NCBI RefSeq assembly: GCF_001558155.1
Contig: NZ_LOAS01000001.1
Span: 62,001 to 126,000, forward strand
DNA from: Aliiruegeria sabulilitoris
GTDB lineage: Bacteria; Pseudomonadota; Alphaproteobacteria; Rhodobacterales; Rhodobacteraceae
Reading direction: 5' to 3'
Length of the DNA stretch: 64,000 nucleotides
Under the pieces are notes generated by a model. It made no database searches, was not told where the DNA came from, and saw only the letters and a program-made list of their open reading frames with translations. The translations under genes and the position numbers were made by a program. Positions 9,615 to 18,690 of the stretch are shown here, piece after piece. The stretch's first letter is position 1, and every line of letters starts with the position of its first letter.

Positions 9615-11168
9615 ATGGAAACCCATGAGATCGGGCTGACGATCCGCGACGGGGTCAAGGTCTATCCCGGCACGATCGCGCTGAACCACGTCGATTTCGA
9701 CCTCCACATGGGTGCGGTCAACGTGCTCGTGGGCGAGAACGGCGCGGGCAAGTCGACGATGATGAAGATCGTTGCTGGCGTCGAACCGCTGACATCCGGC
9801 GCGATGGAGCTCTTCGGCAAACCCGTCAGGTTCCACAACAAGAACCAGGCCGAGGCCGCCGGGATCGGCATCGTCTTCCAGGAGCTGAACCTGTTTCCGA
9901 ACCTTACCGTGGCCGAGAACATCTTCATCGGCCGCGAAAAGACGCGCATGGGGATCGATATCGACCGCGATTACCAGCGCGCCGAGACCCGCAAGATCCT
10001 CAAACGCCTCGAACACGAGGATATCGACCCCGATACCCCGCTGGGCGATCTCCGGATCGGTCAGCAACAGATCATCGAGATCGCCAAGTCGCTGGCGCAG
10101 AGCGCCCGCATCCTGATCCTCGACGAGCCGACCTCCGCGCTCTCGGCGGCGGAGGTGGATATCCTCTTCAGGGTCATCCGGGACCTCAAGGCCGATGGTG
10201 TGGGCATCGTCTACATTTCTCACCGGCTCGAAGAGCTGGTGCGGATCGGCGACTACATCACCGTCCTGCGCGACGGGCTCGTCACCGGGGCGCGCTCGAT
10301 GGAAGGGATCGATGTCGGCTGGATCGTGAAGAACATGATCGGTGGCGCCTCGAAGGACTTCCCCAAGACGGAAGTGCAGGCATTCGGTGCCGAGATCTTC
10401 CGGGCTGAAGATATCACGCTGCCCCGCATGGGCGGCGGCTATCTCGTCGACCATATCTCCATGTCCGTCCGCGCCGGTGAGATCCTCGGCGTCTACGGGC
10501 TCATGGGAGCGGGCCGTTCGGAGTTCTTCGAATGCGTCATGGCCCAGCACCCCTCCTCGGGCGGCAAGTTCTTCGTCGAGGGCAAGGAGGTGCGCGAACG
10601 ATCCGTCGCCGGCCGGATCAACCGCGGCATCGCGCTGATCCCCGAGAACCGCAAACAGGACGGGTTGATCGAGATCCTTTCCATCCGGGAGAACATCACC
10701 CTCTCCTCGCTTAAGGATTTCACCCGGATCTTCCATATGAGCCTGGCGAAGGAGGCCAGGGCGGCGGCGGAGTATGTCCGCAAGCTGTCGATCAAGATCG
10801 CCTCGCTGGAAAACCCGGTCTCCAGCCTGTCGGGCGGCAACCAGCAGAAGGTCGTCGTGTCCAAGGCGCTGATGACCAACCCGAAGGTCCTGCTGATGGA
10901 CGAGCCCTCGCGCGGCATCGACATCGGCGCCAAGGCCGAGATGTTCCGCACCATGCGCGCGCTGACCGCGCAGGGGCTCGGCATCATCTTCATCACCTCT
11001 GATCTGGAGGAGGTCATGGCGCTCAGCGACCGGATCATCGTCATGGCCGACGGGAGGATCAGCGGCGAATTCGACGCCGGGGCCGTCACCAGCGAGGATC
11101 TGGTCGCCGCGTCCACCCCCGGCAGGACCGAGGAAAAAGAGACACCCCTGGAGGAGGCCGCTTCATGA
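9615..11168 (+). CDS. Sugar ABC transporter, tandem ATP-binding protein (RbsA type)
   Basis: 517 residues with two fused nucleotide-binding domains. The first has Walker A GENGAGKSTMMK (about residues 40-52), an RIGQQQIIEIAKSLAQ signature region and Walker B ILILDEPTSALS. The second has the degenerate P-loop GLMGAGRSEF (about 295), signature LSGGNQQKVVVSKAL and Walker B VLLMDEPSRGIDIG. This tandem layout is typical of ribose/xylose/galactose importers. It energises the permease encoded next, whose ATG overlaps this stop by four bases (ATGA). Confidence 0.93.
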   Translation: METHEIGLTIRDGVKVYPGTIALNHVDFDLHMGAVNVLVGENGAGKSTMMKIVAGVEPLTSGAMELFGKPVRFHNKNQAEAAGIGIVFQELNLFPNLTVAENIFIGREKTRMGIDIDRDYQRAETRKILKRLEHEDIDPDTPLGDLRIGQQQIIEIAKSLAQSARILILDEPTSALSAAEVDILFRVIRDLKADGVGIVYISHRLEELVRIGDYITVLRDGLVTGARSMEGIDVGWIVKNMIGGASKDFPKTEVQAFGAEIFRAEDITLPRMGGGYLVDHISMSVRAGEILGVYGLMGAGRSEFFECVMAQHPSSGGKFFVEGKEVRERSVAGRINRGIALIPENRKQDGLIEILSIRENITLSSLKDFTRIFHMSLAKEARAAAEYVRKLSIKIASLENPVSSLSGGNQQKVVVSKALMTNPKVLLMDEPSRGIDIGAKAEMFRTMRALTAQGLGIIFITSDLEEVMALSDRIIVMADGRISGEFDAGAVTSEDLVAASTPGRTEEKETPLEEAAS

Positions 11169-12229
11169 GCAGCGCCGTTGCAAACCCATCGAAGGACAAC
11201 CAGTCTGGCGCCATGCTGCTCCTGCTTCTGAAAGCACGGACATTCATCGCGCTGATCGTCGTCTTCACCTTCTTCGCCTTCGCGGCGCCGAACTTCCTCA
11301 GCACGGCGAACATGATCATCATGTCCAAGCACGTCGCGCTGAACGCCTTCCTGGCCATCGGTATGACATTCGTCATCATTACCGGCGGCATCGACCTCTC
11401 CGTGGGTTCCATCGTCGGGCTTTGCGGCATGGTCGCGGGCTGGCTGATCCTGAACGGCGTCGATATCGGGCTGGGCTGGACGATACAGTTCAACACGCTC
11501 GAAATCATGCTGATCGTGATCTGCGTCGGCATCCTGATCGGGCTGATCAACGGGCTGTTGATCACCAAGCTCAACGTCGCGCCCTTCATCGCCACGCTGG
11601 GGATGCTCTATGTCGCGCGCGGCTCGGCGCTGCTCTCCTCCGACGGACGCACCTTCCCCAACCTCAACGGTTCCGCCGAATACGGCAATCACACGTTCTA
11701 CCTGATCGGCGCGGGCGATTTCCTCGGCATTCCGATCTCGATCTGGATGCTGGTCGCGGTGGGGATCGGCGCGGCCTACGTGGCCAACCGCACGCCGCTT
11801 GGCCGCTATATCTATGCCGTGGGCGGCAACGAGAAGAGCGCCGGGCTCTCGGGCGTCAACGTCCATATGGTCAAGATCGCGGTCTACATGTTCTCCGGTT
11901 TCTGCGCGGCGCTGGTGGGTCTCATCATCTCCTCGCAGCTCGTCGCCTCCCACCCGGCCACCGGCAACATGTTCGAGCTGAACGCGATTGCCGCAGCGGT
12001 GCTTGGCGGCACCTCGATGTCCGGCGGACGCGGCAAGATCGCGGGCACCATCATCGGCGCCTTCGTCATCGGCATCCTGTCGGACGGGCTCGTCATGATG
12101 GGCGTCTCCGCCTTCTGGCAGACCGTCATCAAGGGCCTCGTCATCATCGCCGCCGTTGTCGTCGACCAAGCGCAGCAGAAGCTGCAGGCCCGCGTGGTGC
12201 TGCAACAACAGGCAGCGCTGAACGATTGA
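11165..12229 (+). CDS. Sugar ABC transporter, permease (RbsC type)
   Basis: 354-residue inner-membrane protein of the RbsC/XylH family with about 8-10 hydrophobic segments. It contains the family signature FVIITGGIDLSVGSIVGL and the C-terminal AAAVLGGTSMSGGRGKIAGT. It forms the transmembrane channel, probably as a homodimer with the RbsA-type ATPase. The start overlaps the ATPase stop. After it come 113 bases with a hairpin and then the DeoR regulator on the same strand. Confidence 0.93.
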   Translation: MSSAVANPSKDNQSGAMLLLLLKARTFIALIVVFTFFAFAAPNFLSTANMIIMSKHVALNAFLAIGMTFVIITGGIDLSVGSIVGLCGMVAGWLILNGVDIGLGWTIQFNTLEIMLIVICVGILIGLINGLLITKLNVAPFIATLGMLYVARGSALLSSDGRTFPNLNGSAEYGNHTFYLIGAGDFLGIPISIWMLVAVGIGAAYVANRTPLGRYIYAVGGNEKSAGLSGVNVHMVKIAVYMFSGFCAALVGLIISSQLVASHPATGNMFELNAIAAAVLGGTSMSGGRGKIAGTIIGAFVIGILSDGLVMMGVSAFWQTVIKGLVIIAAVVVDQAQQKLQARVVLQQQAALND

Positions 12230-12237
12230 AGCTGCGC

Positions 12238-12261
12238 GCCGGCCGTATCTTTTCGGCCGGC
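12238..12261 (+). repeat. Hairpin between permease gene and deoR-type gene
   Basis: Perfect 8-bp stem GCCGGCCG (12238-12245) and CGGCCGGC (12254-12261) with loop tatctttt. No T-tract follows, so it may weaken rather than end transcription into the regulator gene. Confidence 0.5.
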
Positions 12262-12342
12262 GGCGAATTTGGGGCGGATTGCTTGCAAAGAATCCGCCAT
12301 AATGCCAAGGAACCGCGCATCCGCCGAACGAAAGCAGACGTT

Positions 12343-13161
12343 TTGAACAAGCCCGCCGACAAGCACGCAGTCTCCAATGAAGCCATCACCGGGCTGCTGG
12401 CAGAACCGCGACGGCGCAAGATCCTCGAATGGCTCGAGGAGGAAGGCAGCGCCCGGGTCCGGGACCTCTCCGCCGCGTTCGAGGTCTCCGAGGCCACCAT
12501 CCGGCAGGATCTCGAAAAGCTCGAACAGGAGGGCCGTGTCACGCGCGAGCATGGCGGGGCGCATCTGAGCCGGCCCGGGGCGTCGAAGGCCGGCGCCATG
12601 GTGCTCCAGCACATGGAAAACATGGACATGAAGCGCCGCATCGGCGCCTATGCGGCTTCGTTGGTGGGTGATGGCGAGACAATCATCCTGGATGCCGGCA
12701 CCACGACGACCGAGGTCGCGACCCGGCTGGTGGACCGCTCCAACCTGACGATCATCACCAACGCGTTGAACATCGCCATCATTCTGGGCGCGGTTCCCGG
12801 CTTCGCGGTGCACCTGCCCGGCGGGCAGTTCAAATCCCCCACGCTCTCGGTTTCAGGCGACAAAGCGGTCGAGTATTTCCACAATATCTATGCGGGCAAG
12901 CTCTTCCTTGCCACTGCCGGCGTCGGCCCGGAATCCGGCCTGACCTATCCCAGCTTTGCCGATCTCGAGTTGAAGAAGGCGATGATCAAGGCGGCGAGCC
13001 ATGTCTATCTCGTGGCGGATTCCACGAAGATCAACAAATCCTCCTTCACCCGGCTCGGGGCGCTGGAGTTGATCAACACATTCGTCACCGATGACGGCAT
13101 CTCGGACAGCGACGCCAAGGAGTTCGAGCTACGCGGCATCGAAGTCCTGATCGCCCGGTAA
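12343..13161 (+). CDS. DeoR/GlpR-family transcriptional regulator
   Basis: About 272 residues. The N-terminal helix-turn-helix (about 25-78) reads RRRKILEWLEEEGSARVRDL and SEATIRQDLEKLEQEGRVTR, the DeoR signature. The C-terminal sugar-phosphate-sensing domain has ILDAGTTTTEVATRL, NALNIAIIL and VYLVADSTKINKSSF. Such regulators are usually repressors released by a phosphorylated sugar. It probably controls both divergent operons of this island. No ATG or GTG fits the frame at the right length; the TTG at 12343 is my best start and its ribosome site is weak, so the start is uncertain. Confidence 0.85.
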   Translation: MNKPADKHAVSNEAITGLLAEPRRRKILEWLEEEGSARVRDLSAAFEVSEATIRQDLEKLEQEGRVTREHGGAHLSRPGASKAGAMVLQHMENMDMKRRIGAYAASLVGDGETIILDAGTTTTEVATRLVDRSNLTIITNALNIAIILGAVPGFAVHLPGGQFKSPTLSVSGDKAVEYFHNIYAGKLFLATAGVGPESGLTYPSFADLELKKAMIKAASHVYLVADSTKINKSSFTRLGALELINTFVTDDGISDSDAKEFELRGIEVLIAR

Positions 13162-13450
13162 GCCGACGCGGGAGAGCCACGCAGCCGGGAGGGACTGGCC
13201 CGCAGCAAGCCTCCCGGCCAGGCACTGCATTATCCGCTGTCACCAAACGTCCAGCACTTCCAAAGCGGATGACTGGCCCGTGAAATCGCCGTCGCTAATG
13301 CCTCTTGGCCGACAGCTTTGGCGCATGTCTCATTGAAGGATCGGCGTTCCATCGATCCACCCCTCCGATATGCGGATCAGGATATCCCGTACTGGCTCTT
13401 CCGCGATACCGTCATGGAGAGTCCGGGCAAACAGCCCGAAAGGCTGGCCT
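13162..13450. other. Convergent intergenic region
   Basis: 289 bases between the ends of the deoR-type gene and nagB. I see no gene, RNA or strong terminator hairpin in it. Confidence 0.5.
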
Positions 13451-14239
13451 TCAGCTATGTGTGGGCTGCCTGTCGATGCCATCCGGGTGGACGTGTTGGT
13501 AGTATTCGCGGAGTTCCAGCGCCGAGGCGGCGTCGGAGTCGAGAATGATCGTTGCCTTCGGATGAAGCTGCAGCGCCGAGGCGGGGCAAAGTGCGCCCAA
13601 GGGCCCTTCGATCATCCGGCTCACCGCCTCCGCCTTGTTGCTGCCGGTGGCGAGCAGCAGACATTCCCGTGCGTCCAGAATCGTGCCGATACCCATGGTA
13701 ATCGCGTATTCCGGCGTCGCTTCATCTGCGCCGAAATATTGCTGGTTGGCCTTGCGGGTGCTCTGCGTGAGGGTCTTCAGCCGGGTGCGCGATGCGAGGC
13801 TCGAGGTAGGCTCGTTGAAGCCGATATGGCCGTTTTGCCCGATGCCGAGAAGCTGGAGATCAATGCCGTCCGCCTCCCGAATCCTTTGCTCGTAGGCGTC
13901 CGATTCCGCGACGGGATCGGCCGCGTCCGCAACCGGCAGGAAGGTCCGTTCCAGCGGAATGCCGGCGGGGCCGAAGAGGCGTGCATTCATGTAGCTTCGG
14001 TACGAGGCCGGATGCGCCGGTGCGAGCCCCCAGTATTCATCGAGGTTGAAGGTCACAAGGTCCCGCACGGGAACCGCTTCCCGCGCGATGGCGCGGATCA
14101 ACCTGTCATAGACCGCTTCCATCGTGCCGCCGGTCGCCAGCCCGTTGACCGATGCGGGGTGAGCGAGGATGCGGGCGGTCAGGATATCGGCAACGGCCTG
14201 CTGGGCCAGTTCAGCCGAATTGTGAATGAGAACTTTCAT
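13451..14239 (-). CDS. nagB: Glucosamine-6-phosphate deaminase
   Basis: 262 residues; converts glucosamine-6-phosphate to fructose-6-phosphate and ammonia, the last step of amino-sugar use. FNLDEYWGLAPAHPASYR carries the substrate Asp. GIGQNGHIGFNEPTSS contains the catalytic His and the phosphate-binding region. GLATGGTMEAVYDRL is the N-terminal phosphate loop. It overlaps the stop of the ROK kinase gene by four bases and is the last gene of the sialic-acid operon. NagA, which would make its substrate from GlcNAc-6-phosphate, is not encoded in this window. Confidence 0.95.
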   Translation of the reverse strand: MKVLIHNSAELAQQAVADILTARILAHPASVNGLATGGTMEAVYDRLIRAIAREAVPVRDLVTFNLDEYWGLAPAHPASYRSYMNARLFGPAGIPLERTFLPVADAADPVAESDAYEQRIREADGIDLQLLGIGQNGHIGFNEPTSSLASRTRLKTLTQSTRKANQQYFGADEATPEYAITMGIGTILDARECLLLATGSNKAEAVSRMIEGPLGALCPASALQLHPKATIILDSDAASALELREYYQHVHPDGIDRQPTHS

Positions 14240-15144
14240 GTGTCGCTTCCGCTCCGATCCGGTTGCACCAGCGCCCCGAGCAGGACGCCATCCTGCCCGA
14301 GTTCAGCGCCAACGAGTTGCGGCTGGAACAGGGGCGGCTCGGTATCCAGATGGCGCCGGATTCGGTCCACAAAGCCCTCCGCAAGTCCAATTCCACCGCC
14401 GAGCACCACCCTGTCAATGCCGAGGATCGCGGCCAGGTCGGCGCACATCCCGGCAACCGCCGCCGCCGAGCTGTCGATGATCTGCCCGGCCCATTCGCCG
14501 CCCGCGCGCCATGCGTCGAAGACGTCGCGGGCATCCTCCACAGGATACCCTATCCGCCTCGCCTCGGCAGCAATTGCGCGGCCGGCGGCGACGCTTTCGA
14601 CCGTTCCCATGCGCCCGCTTCCGCATCTCCGGGTGGCCAGTCGCGATGTCGAGAAGCCGATGTGCCCGGCCATGCCGTTCGGCGAGAGAACCGGCACCCC
14701 GCCGATCACGAGACCGCCGCCGACGCCCGTTGAGACCGTCACATAGGCCATCGCGGCGCTGCCCCGTCCGGACCCGAAATGGAATTCCGCGAGCGTGGCC
14801 GCCTGTGCGTCGTTGAGCACCGTCACGGATCGACCGAACAAGTCCGAGGCCAACTGCCGCAAGTCGACATCGTCGAGGTTGCTCAGCGTCTCCGTATTGA
14901 CCGCGCGCCAGATCCCGTCTGCATCGACCCGCCCGGCCACCGCCAGCCCCACCCGGTCGGATGGGTCCAGGCCGACCTTGCGGGCGAGTGCGTGCATGTC
15001 CCTTACCTGCTCGACCGCGGAGGCGGACCCTCGCGTGGGCACCTGCGCGCGGGCGACGACCTCGCCCTGAGCGATCCGCGCCGCTGCCAGCTTCGTGCCG
15101 CCCAGGTCCAATGCCACGCCGGAGAGAGTGTCGCGCGTGGGCAT
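14236..15144 (-). CDS. nanK: ROK-family sugar kinase, probable N-acetylmannosamine kinase
   Basis: 302 residues. The ATP-binding start GVALDLGGTKLAAARI, the catalytic region VTVLNDAQAATLAEFHFG and GHIGFS fit ROK kinases. Lying between nanE and nagB in a sialic-acid cluster, it should phosphorylate ManNAc (the product of NanA) to ManNAc-6-phosphate. Oddly, the zinc motif normally written CGCGRxGCxE is RCGSGRMGTVES here, leaving one of the three usual Cys ligands while the His of GHIG remains. The ATG at 15144 follows the nanE stop by about 5 bases; the frame extends further upstream, but within nanE. Confidence 0.85.
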   Translation of the reverse strand: MPTRDTLSGVALDLGGTKLAAARIAQGEVVARAQVPTRGSASAVEQVRDMHALARKVGLDPSDRVGLAVAGRVDADGIWRAVNTETLSNLDDVDLRQLASDLFGRSVTVLNDAQAATLAEFHFGSGRGSAAMAYVTVSTGVGGGLVIGGVPVLSPNGMAGHIGFSTSRLATRRCGSGRMGTVESVAAGRAIAAEARRIGYPVEDARDVFDAWRAGGEWAGQIIDSSAAAVAGMCADLAAILGIDRVVLGGGIGLAEGFVDRIRRHLDTEPPLFQPQLVGAELGQDGVLLGALVQPDRSGSDT

Positions 15145-15149
15145 CCGGG

Positions 15150-15827
15150 TTACCTCGCGCCGGCTTTCACGGCGGCGCTGAACCAGGCCGCGATATGTTC
15201 GACGCGGGTGATGGCGCTGCCCACCGTGACGCAATCGGCCCCCGCCGCGATCGCCTGCCGCGCGAGGTCCGGCGCGTTGTAACGTCCTTCAGCCATGACG
15301 AAGCCGCCAAGGCGGGAGAAGGCCGTGACGAGCGCAAGATCAGGCGCGGTAGACTTCGTTTGGGTCTCGGCAGTGTAGCCCGACAGGGTGGTGCCAATGA
15401 TCCCGGCGCCATCGGCCAGGGCGGCCCTCGCATCGGCTTCTGTCGAGCAGTCGGCCATGGCGATGCGCCCGCCATCGACAATGGCACGGGCAATGGCTTT
15501 CCGCGCATCCGGCATCGGCCGCGCGGTGCCGTCATAGGCGATGATGTCCGCCCCCGCTTCAACCAGCGCCTCGGCATCCGCCAAGTAGGGCGTTATCCGG
15601 ACCGGTGTGTCGGGCAGGTCGCGCTTGACGATGCCGATGATCGGAACAGCGACCGCGGCGCGTACCGCCCGGACGTTCTCGACGCCTTCGATACGCAGGC
15701 CGCTTGCGCCGCCATCAACCGCAGCACGAGCCATGGCGACGATGATATTGGTGCTGTCCATCGGGCCGCCAGTGACGGGCTGGCAAGAGGCGACAAAGCC
15801 ACCTTTGAGGAGAGAGAGTGCTTGCAT
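15150..15827 (-). CDS. nanE: N-acetylmannosamine-6-phosphate 2-epimerase
   Basis: 225 residues, a TIM-barrel enzyme that turns ManNAc-6-phosphate into GlcNAc-6-phosphate. GGFVASCQPVTGGPMDSTNI at the start, GIVKRDLPDTPVRITPY (the catalytic Lys region), IIAYDGTARP, MADCSTEADARAALADGAGI and FVMAEGRYNAPDLARQAI are all NanE signatures. The ATG at 15827 is 3 bases after the siaM stop, so translation is probably coupled to the transporter genes. Confidence 0.94.
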   Translation of the reverse strand: MQALSLLKGGFVASCQPVTGGPMDSTNIIVAMARAAVDGGASGLRIEGVENVRAVRAAVAVPIIGIVKRDLPDTPVRITPYLADAEALVEAGADIIAYDGTARPMPDARKAIARAIVDGGRIAMADCSTEADARAALADGAGIIGTTLSGYTAETQTKSTAPDLALVTAFSRLGGFVMAEGRYNAPDLARQAIAAGADCVTVGSAITRVEHIAAWFSAAVKAGAR

Positions 15828-15830
15828 GGT

Positions 15831-17105
15831 CTATTGCATCAGGTTGGGCAGGCCGGTCGCCAGGATCGGGAAGGCACATACCAGCGCCAGGACGATCAGC
15901 GGCGGAATGAGCCAGGGCAGGATGGCCCTGGCGAGCTTGTGATATTCGATCTCCCCCACCTGGGCGACGACGAAGAGCGCCATCCCCATCGGCGGTGTCA
16001 GGGTCGAGATCATCAGGTTCAGCACCACGATGATGCCGAAATGTACCGGGTCGATGCCGAAGCCGAGCGCCAGCGGAATGAGGATCGGCACGACGATCAG
16101 AAGGATCGCCAGCGTCTCGATGAAGGCACCGAGCACGAAGATCATCACGTTGACCGCGATCAGGAAGGTGATCGGGCTGTCCACGAAGGCAAGGAAGAAG
16201 CTGGCGATCTGTTGCGGCGCCTGCTCGCGGGCGAGAACGAAGCCGAGCACGGAGACACCGGCGATGATCGTGCCGATGGTGGCCGAGGTCACGGCGGTTT
16301 CGTAGACCGCGTCGAAGAAGCGGCGCAGGGTCAGTTCGCGATAGAACACCAGGTCGATGACGATCGCATAGAGCACGGTCACGGCCGCGGCTTCGGTGGG
16401 CGAGAAGAACCCGCTGAAGATCCCGCCGACGATGACCATCGGGGTCAGGAGCGCCGGGAAGGATTTCAGGAAGAGTCGCCAGACCTCTCCAGCGCTGTGG
16501 ACCGGGTCCTTCGGATAGTTCCGCCGCTTGGCGAGGACATGGACCATGACCATCAGCGCCCCCGCGCAGAGGAAGCCCGGCACCACGCCACCGAGGAACA
16601 GCTTGCCGATGGAGGTGTTGGAGATGACGCCGTAGAGCACCATGGTGATCGAGGGCGGCACCAGCGGGCCGATCATCGACGAGGCCGCTGTGACGGAGCC
16701 GGAAAACTCGTCGTCATAGCCCGCATCGCGCATCGCCTTGATTTCCATCTTCCCCAGGCCGCCCGCATCGGCCACGGCCGAGCCGGACATGCCGGAGAAG
16801 AACAGCGAGGCGAGCACGTTCACATGGCCCAGCCCGCCGGTGAAGCGCCCGACCAGGGCGCGGGCGAAACCGAACAGGTGGTTGGTGATGCCCGCGGAGT
16901 TGAGGATCGCGGCGGCCAGCAGGAAGAGCGGTACGGCGAGCATCGGGAAGGAGTTGAGCCCGTCGACCATCCGCTGCACGGCAAAGGACATGCCCATGCC
17001 CGTATGATAGAAATATCCGACCGAGACGAGGATCATCGCGATCCCGATGGGCACACCGCCGAAGACCATGAAGAGCCAGACGGAACAGACGATGATCAGG
17101 GTCAT
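15831..17105 (-). CDS. siaM: Sialic acid TRAP transporter, large permease
   Basis: 424 residues and roughly a dozen hydrophobic segments, DctM family. FFSGMSGSAVADAGGLGKME, SMIGPLVPPSITMVLYG and GFFSPTEAAAVTVLYAIVID are the conserved loops of the family, and DPVHFGIIVVLNLMISTLTP lies near the C-terminus. It is the ion-coupled transmembrane channel working with SiaP and SiaQ. The ATG at 17105 overlaps the siaQ stop (ATGA). Sialate as ligand is inferred from the flanking nan genes. Confidence 0.92.
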   Translation of the reverse strand: MTLIIVCSVWLFMVFGGVPIGIAMILVSVGYFYHTGMGMSFAVQRMVDGLNSFPMLAVPLFLLAAAILNSAGITNHLFGFARALVGRFTGGLGHVNVLASLFFSGMSGSAVADAGGLGKMEIKAMRDAGYDDEFSGSVTAASSMIGPLVPPSITMVLYGVISNTSIGKLFLGGVVPGFLCAGALMVMVHVLAKRRNYPKDPVHSAGEVWRLFLKSFPALLTPMVIVGGIFSGFFSPTEAAAVTVLYAIVIDLVFYRELTLRRFFDAVYETAVTSATIGTIIAGVSVLGFVLAREQAPQQIASFFLAFVDSPITFLIAVNVMIFVLGAFIETLAILLIVVPILIPLALGFGIDPVHFGIIVVLNLMISTLTPPMGMALFVVAQVGEIEYHKLARAILPWLIPPLIVLALVCAFPILATGLPNLMQ

Positions 17106-17593
17106 TGCTCGCCCTCCGGATCGAAGACAAAGGGGCTTCGGTGGATCAGTTGCCAGCGGATGCGGCTGGCGACGCGCCAGATGACGAAGAGCGCGGCAAC
17201 CGGGTAGGAGGCGTAAAGTACGGCGTCGGAGAACAGCAGCGTGACGGATTCGTTGTTCCAGGTGCGCAGGACGGTCTGGTAGCCGACCCAGAGCAGGTGG
17301 CATGTGACGGCCAGATAGACGAGATCGATCAGGGTGAAGAGGACGAAACGGAAACGCCCAAGCAGGACTTCGGCGAGGATTCCCATCCGAAGCTGGACAT
17401 TGCGCCGCTCGGCCTCACCCGTTGCGATGAAGGCCATCCATACCCAGATCCACCGCGCCAGTTCCTCCGTCCAGACAGCTGCTGGCAGGAAGCCAGAACG
17501 GCCGAAAACCTGCAGCAAAACCACGAAAATCAAACCGAGGAACAGCACCGTCGCGGCGTATCCCTCGATACTGTACCTGCCATGTCCTGACAT
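17102..17593 (-). CDS. siaQ: Sialic acid TRAP transporter, small permease
   Basis: 163 residues, DctQ family, four hydrophobic segments. WTEELARWIWVWMAFIATGE is the family's conserved loop between helices 1 and 2, followed by RRNVQLRMGILAEVL. The frame allows a TTG at 17596; I take the ATG at 17593. A hairpin lies between it and siaP. Confidence 0.88.
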   Translation of the reverse strand: MSGHGRYSIEGYAATVLFLGLIFVVLLQVFGRSGFLPAAVWTEELARWIWVWMAFIATGEAERRNVQLRMGILAEVLLGRFRFVLFTLIDLVYLAVTCHLLWVGYQTVLRTWNNESVTLLFSDAVLYASYPVAALFVIWRVASRIRWQLIHRSPFVFDPEGEQ

Positions 17594-17622
17594 CAACCTG
17601 CTCCGAGCCCAGCATAAATGCT

Positions 17623-17648
17623 GTGGCGCGCCGGGAGGAGCGCGCCAC
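17623..17648 (-). repeat. Intercistronic hairpin between siaP and siaQ
   Basis: Perfect 8-bp inverted repeat GTGGCGCG (17623-17630) and CGCGCCAC (17641-17648) with a 10-nt loop. There is no T-tract on the minus strand. The position directly after the binding-protein gene suggests a role in mRNA stability or attenuation. Confidence 0.55.
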
Positions 17649-17656
17649 GCATGTTC

Positions 17657-18616
17657 TTATTTCTTGAACAGCGCAGTGATGCTGCCCTCGCCGAACTCGG
17701 CTTCGAGCTCATCGTAATATGGCTGCATCGCGTCGCGGAACGGGCCGGTATCGGGGCGAGTGATCGTCAGGCCCTTGGCCTCGAAGTCAGCGATCAGGCT
17801 CTCTTCCTTGTCCATCACGATCTTGGTAGCGACTTCGCCGCCTTTCAGGATGGCTTCCTGCAGCCAGCCCTTTTCCTCGTCAGAGAGCTTGTCCCAGGTC
17901 TTGGTGCCGACCTGGATCGCCGACGATGCCACGAAATGGCCGGTCAGCGCGATGTGATCCTGCACTTCGTAGAACTTCATCGCCTCGATGGTCGGCAGCG
18001 GGTTTTCCTCGGCATCGACCTGGTTGGTCTGAAGCGCGAGATAGACCTCGGCAAAGGCGACCGGCGCGGGCGAGGCGCCGGTGTTCTCGGCAAAGGCAAT
18101 CAGGAAGGGCACGTTCGGTGTCCGCAGGCGCAGGCCCTTCATGTCTTCCAGCGAGTTGATCGGCTTGTTGGAGGTCGTGTGCCGGGTACCGAGATACCAG
18201 ACATCCAGCACCTTCACGCCCTGCTCGGTAAAGGCTGCATCCATCTTCTGGCCGAACTCGCCGGCGATCAGCTCCTTGAGATGATCGAAATCGGACACGA
18301 CATAGGGCGCGCCGATCAGCTTCAGTTCGGGAATGATGTAGCTCATGTCCGGGTAACCGGTCATCACGAGATCAAGCTCGCCGGCCTGTGTCTGGGCCAC
18401 CATCGCCTTGAAGTCACCGAGCGTGGATGACGGGAACATCTTGAGAGACATCTCGCCGCCCGAGATTTCCTTGAGCGCCTCGTCCATGGCAAGCATGCCC
18501 TGGTACATCGGGGAGGCTTCGTTTTCCTGGGTCCCGAAGGTCAGGACCGTTTCGGCTTGCGCCGCCACAGCCAACAACAGACCCGCGACAACTCCCCCCA
18601 CAAACTTGTTCAGCAT
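17657..18616 (-). CDS. siaP: Sialic acid TRAP transporter, periplasmic binding protein
   Basis: 319 residues with a signal peptide (LNKFVGGVVAGLLLAVAAQA, cut before ETVLTF). DctP family. GLRLRTPNVPFLIAFAENTG, the following PVAFAEVYLALQTNQVDAEE and NP match the ligand region of sialate-binding TRAP proteins, in which an Arg in the RTP segment holds the substrate carboxylate. A good ribosome site (GAGGAG) precedes the ATG at 18616. First structural gene of the minus-strand siaPQM-nanEK-nagB operon. Confidence 0.9.
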   Translation of the reverse strand: MLNKFVGGVVAGLLLAVAAQAETVLTFGTQENEASPMYQGMLAMDEALKEISGGEMSLKMFPSSTLGDFKAMVAQTQAGELDLVMTGYPDMSYIIPELKLIGAPYVVSDFDHLKELIAGEFGQKMDAAFTEQGVKVLDVWYLGTRHTTSNKPINSLEDMKGLRLRTPNVPFLIAFAENTGASPAPVAFAEVYLALQTNQVDAEENPLPTIEAMKFYEVQDHIALTGHFVASSAIQVGTKTWDKLSDEEKGWLQEAILKGGEVATKIVMDKEESLIADFEAKGLTITRPDTGPFRDAMQPYYDELEAEFGEGSITALFKK

Positions 18617-18690
18617 GTCTTTTCTCCTCGCTACTGCTGATTCATCGTTCCGTGCATTCGAGACGCGCCAATCCGGGCGGCGCGGCGCGA

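Noticed and set aside
14961-17207. 748-residue open frame on the plus strand
   Set aside because: Antisense of nanK, nanE and siaM; low-complexity D/H/R/G composition and no recognisable domain.
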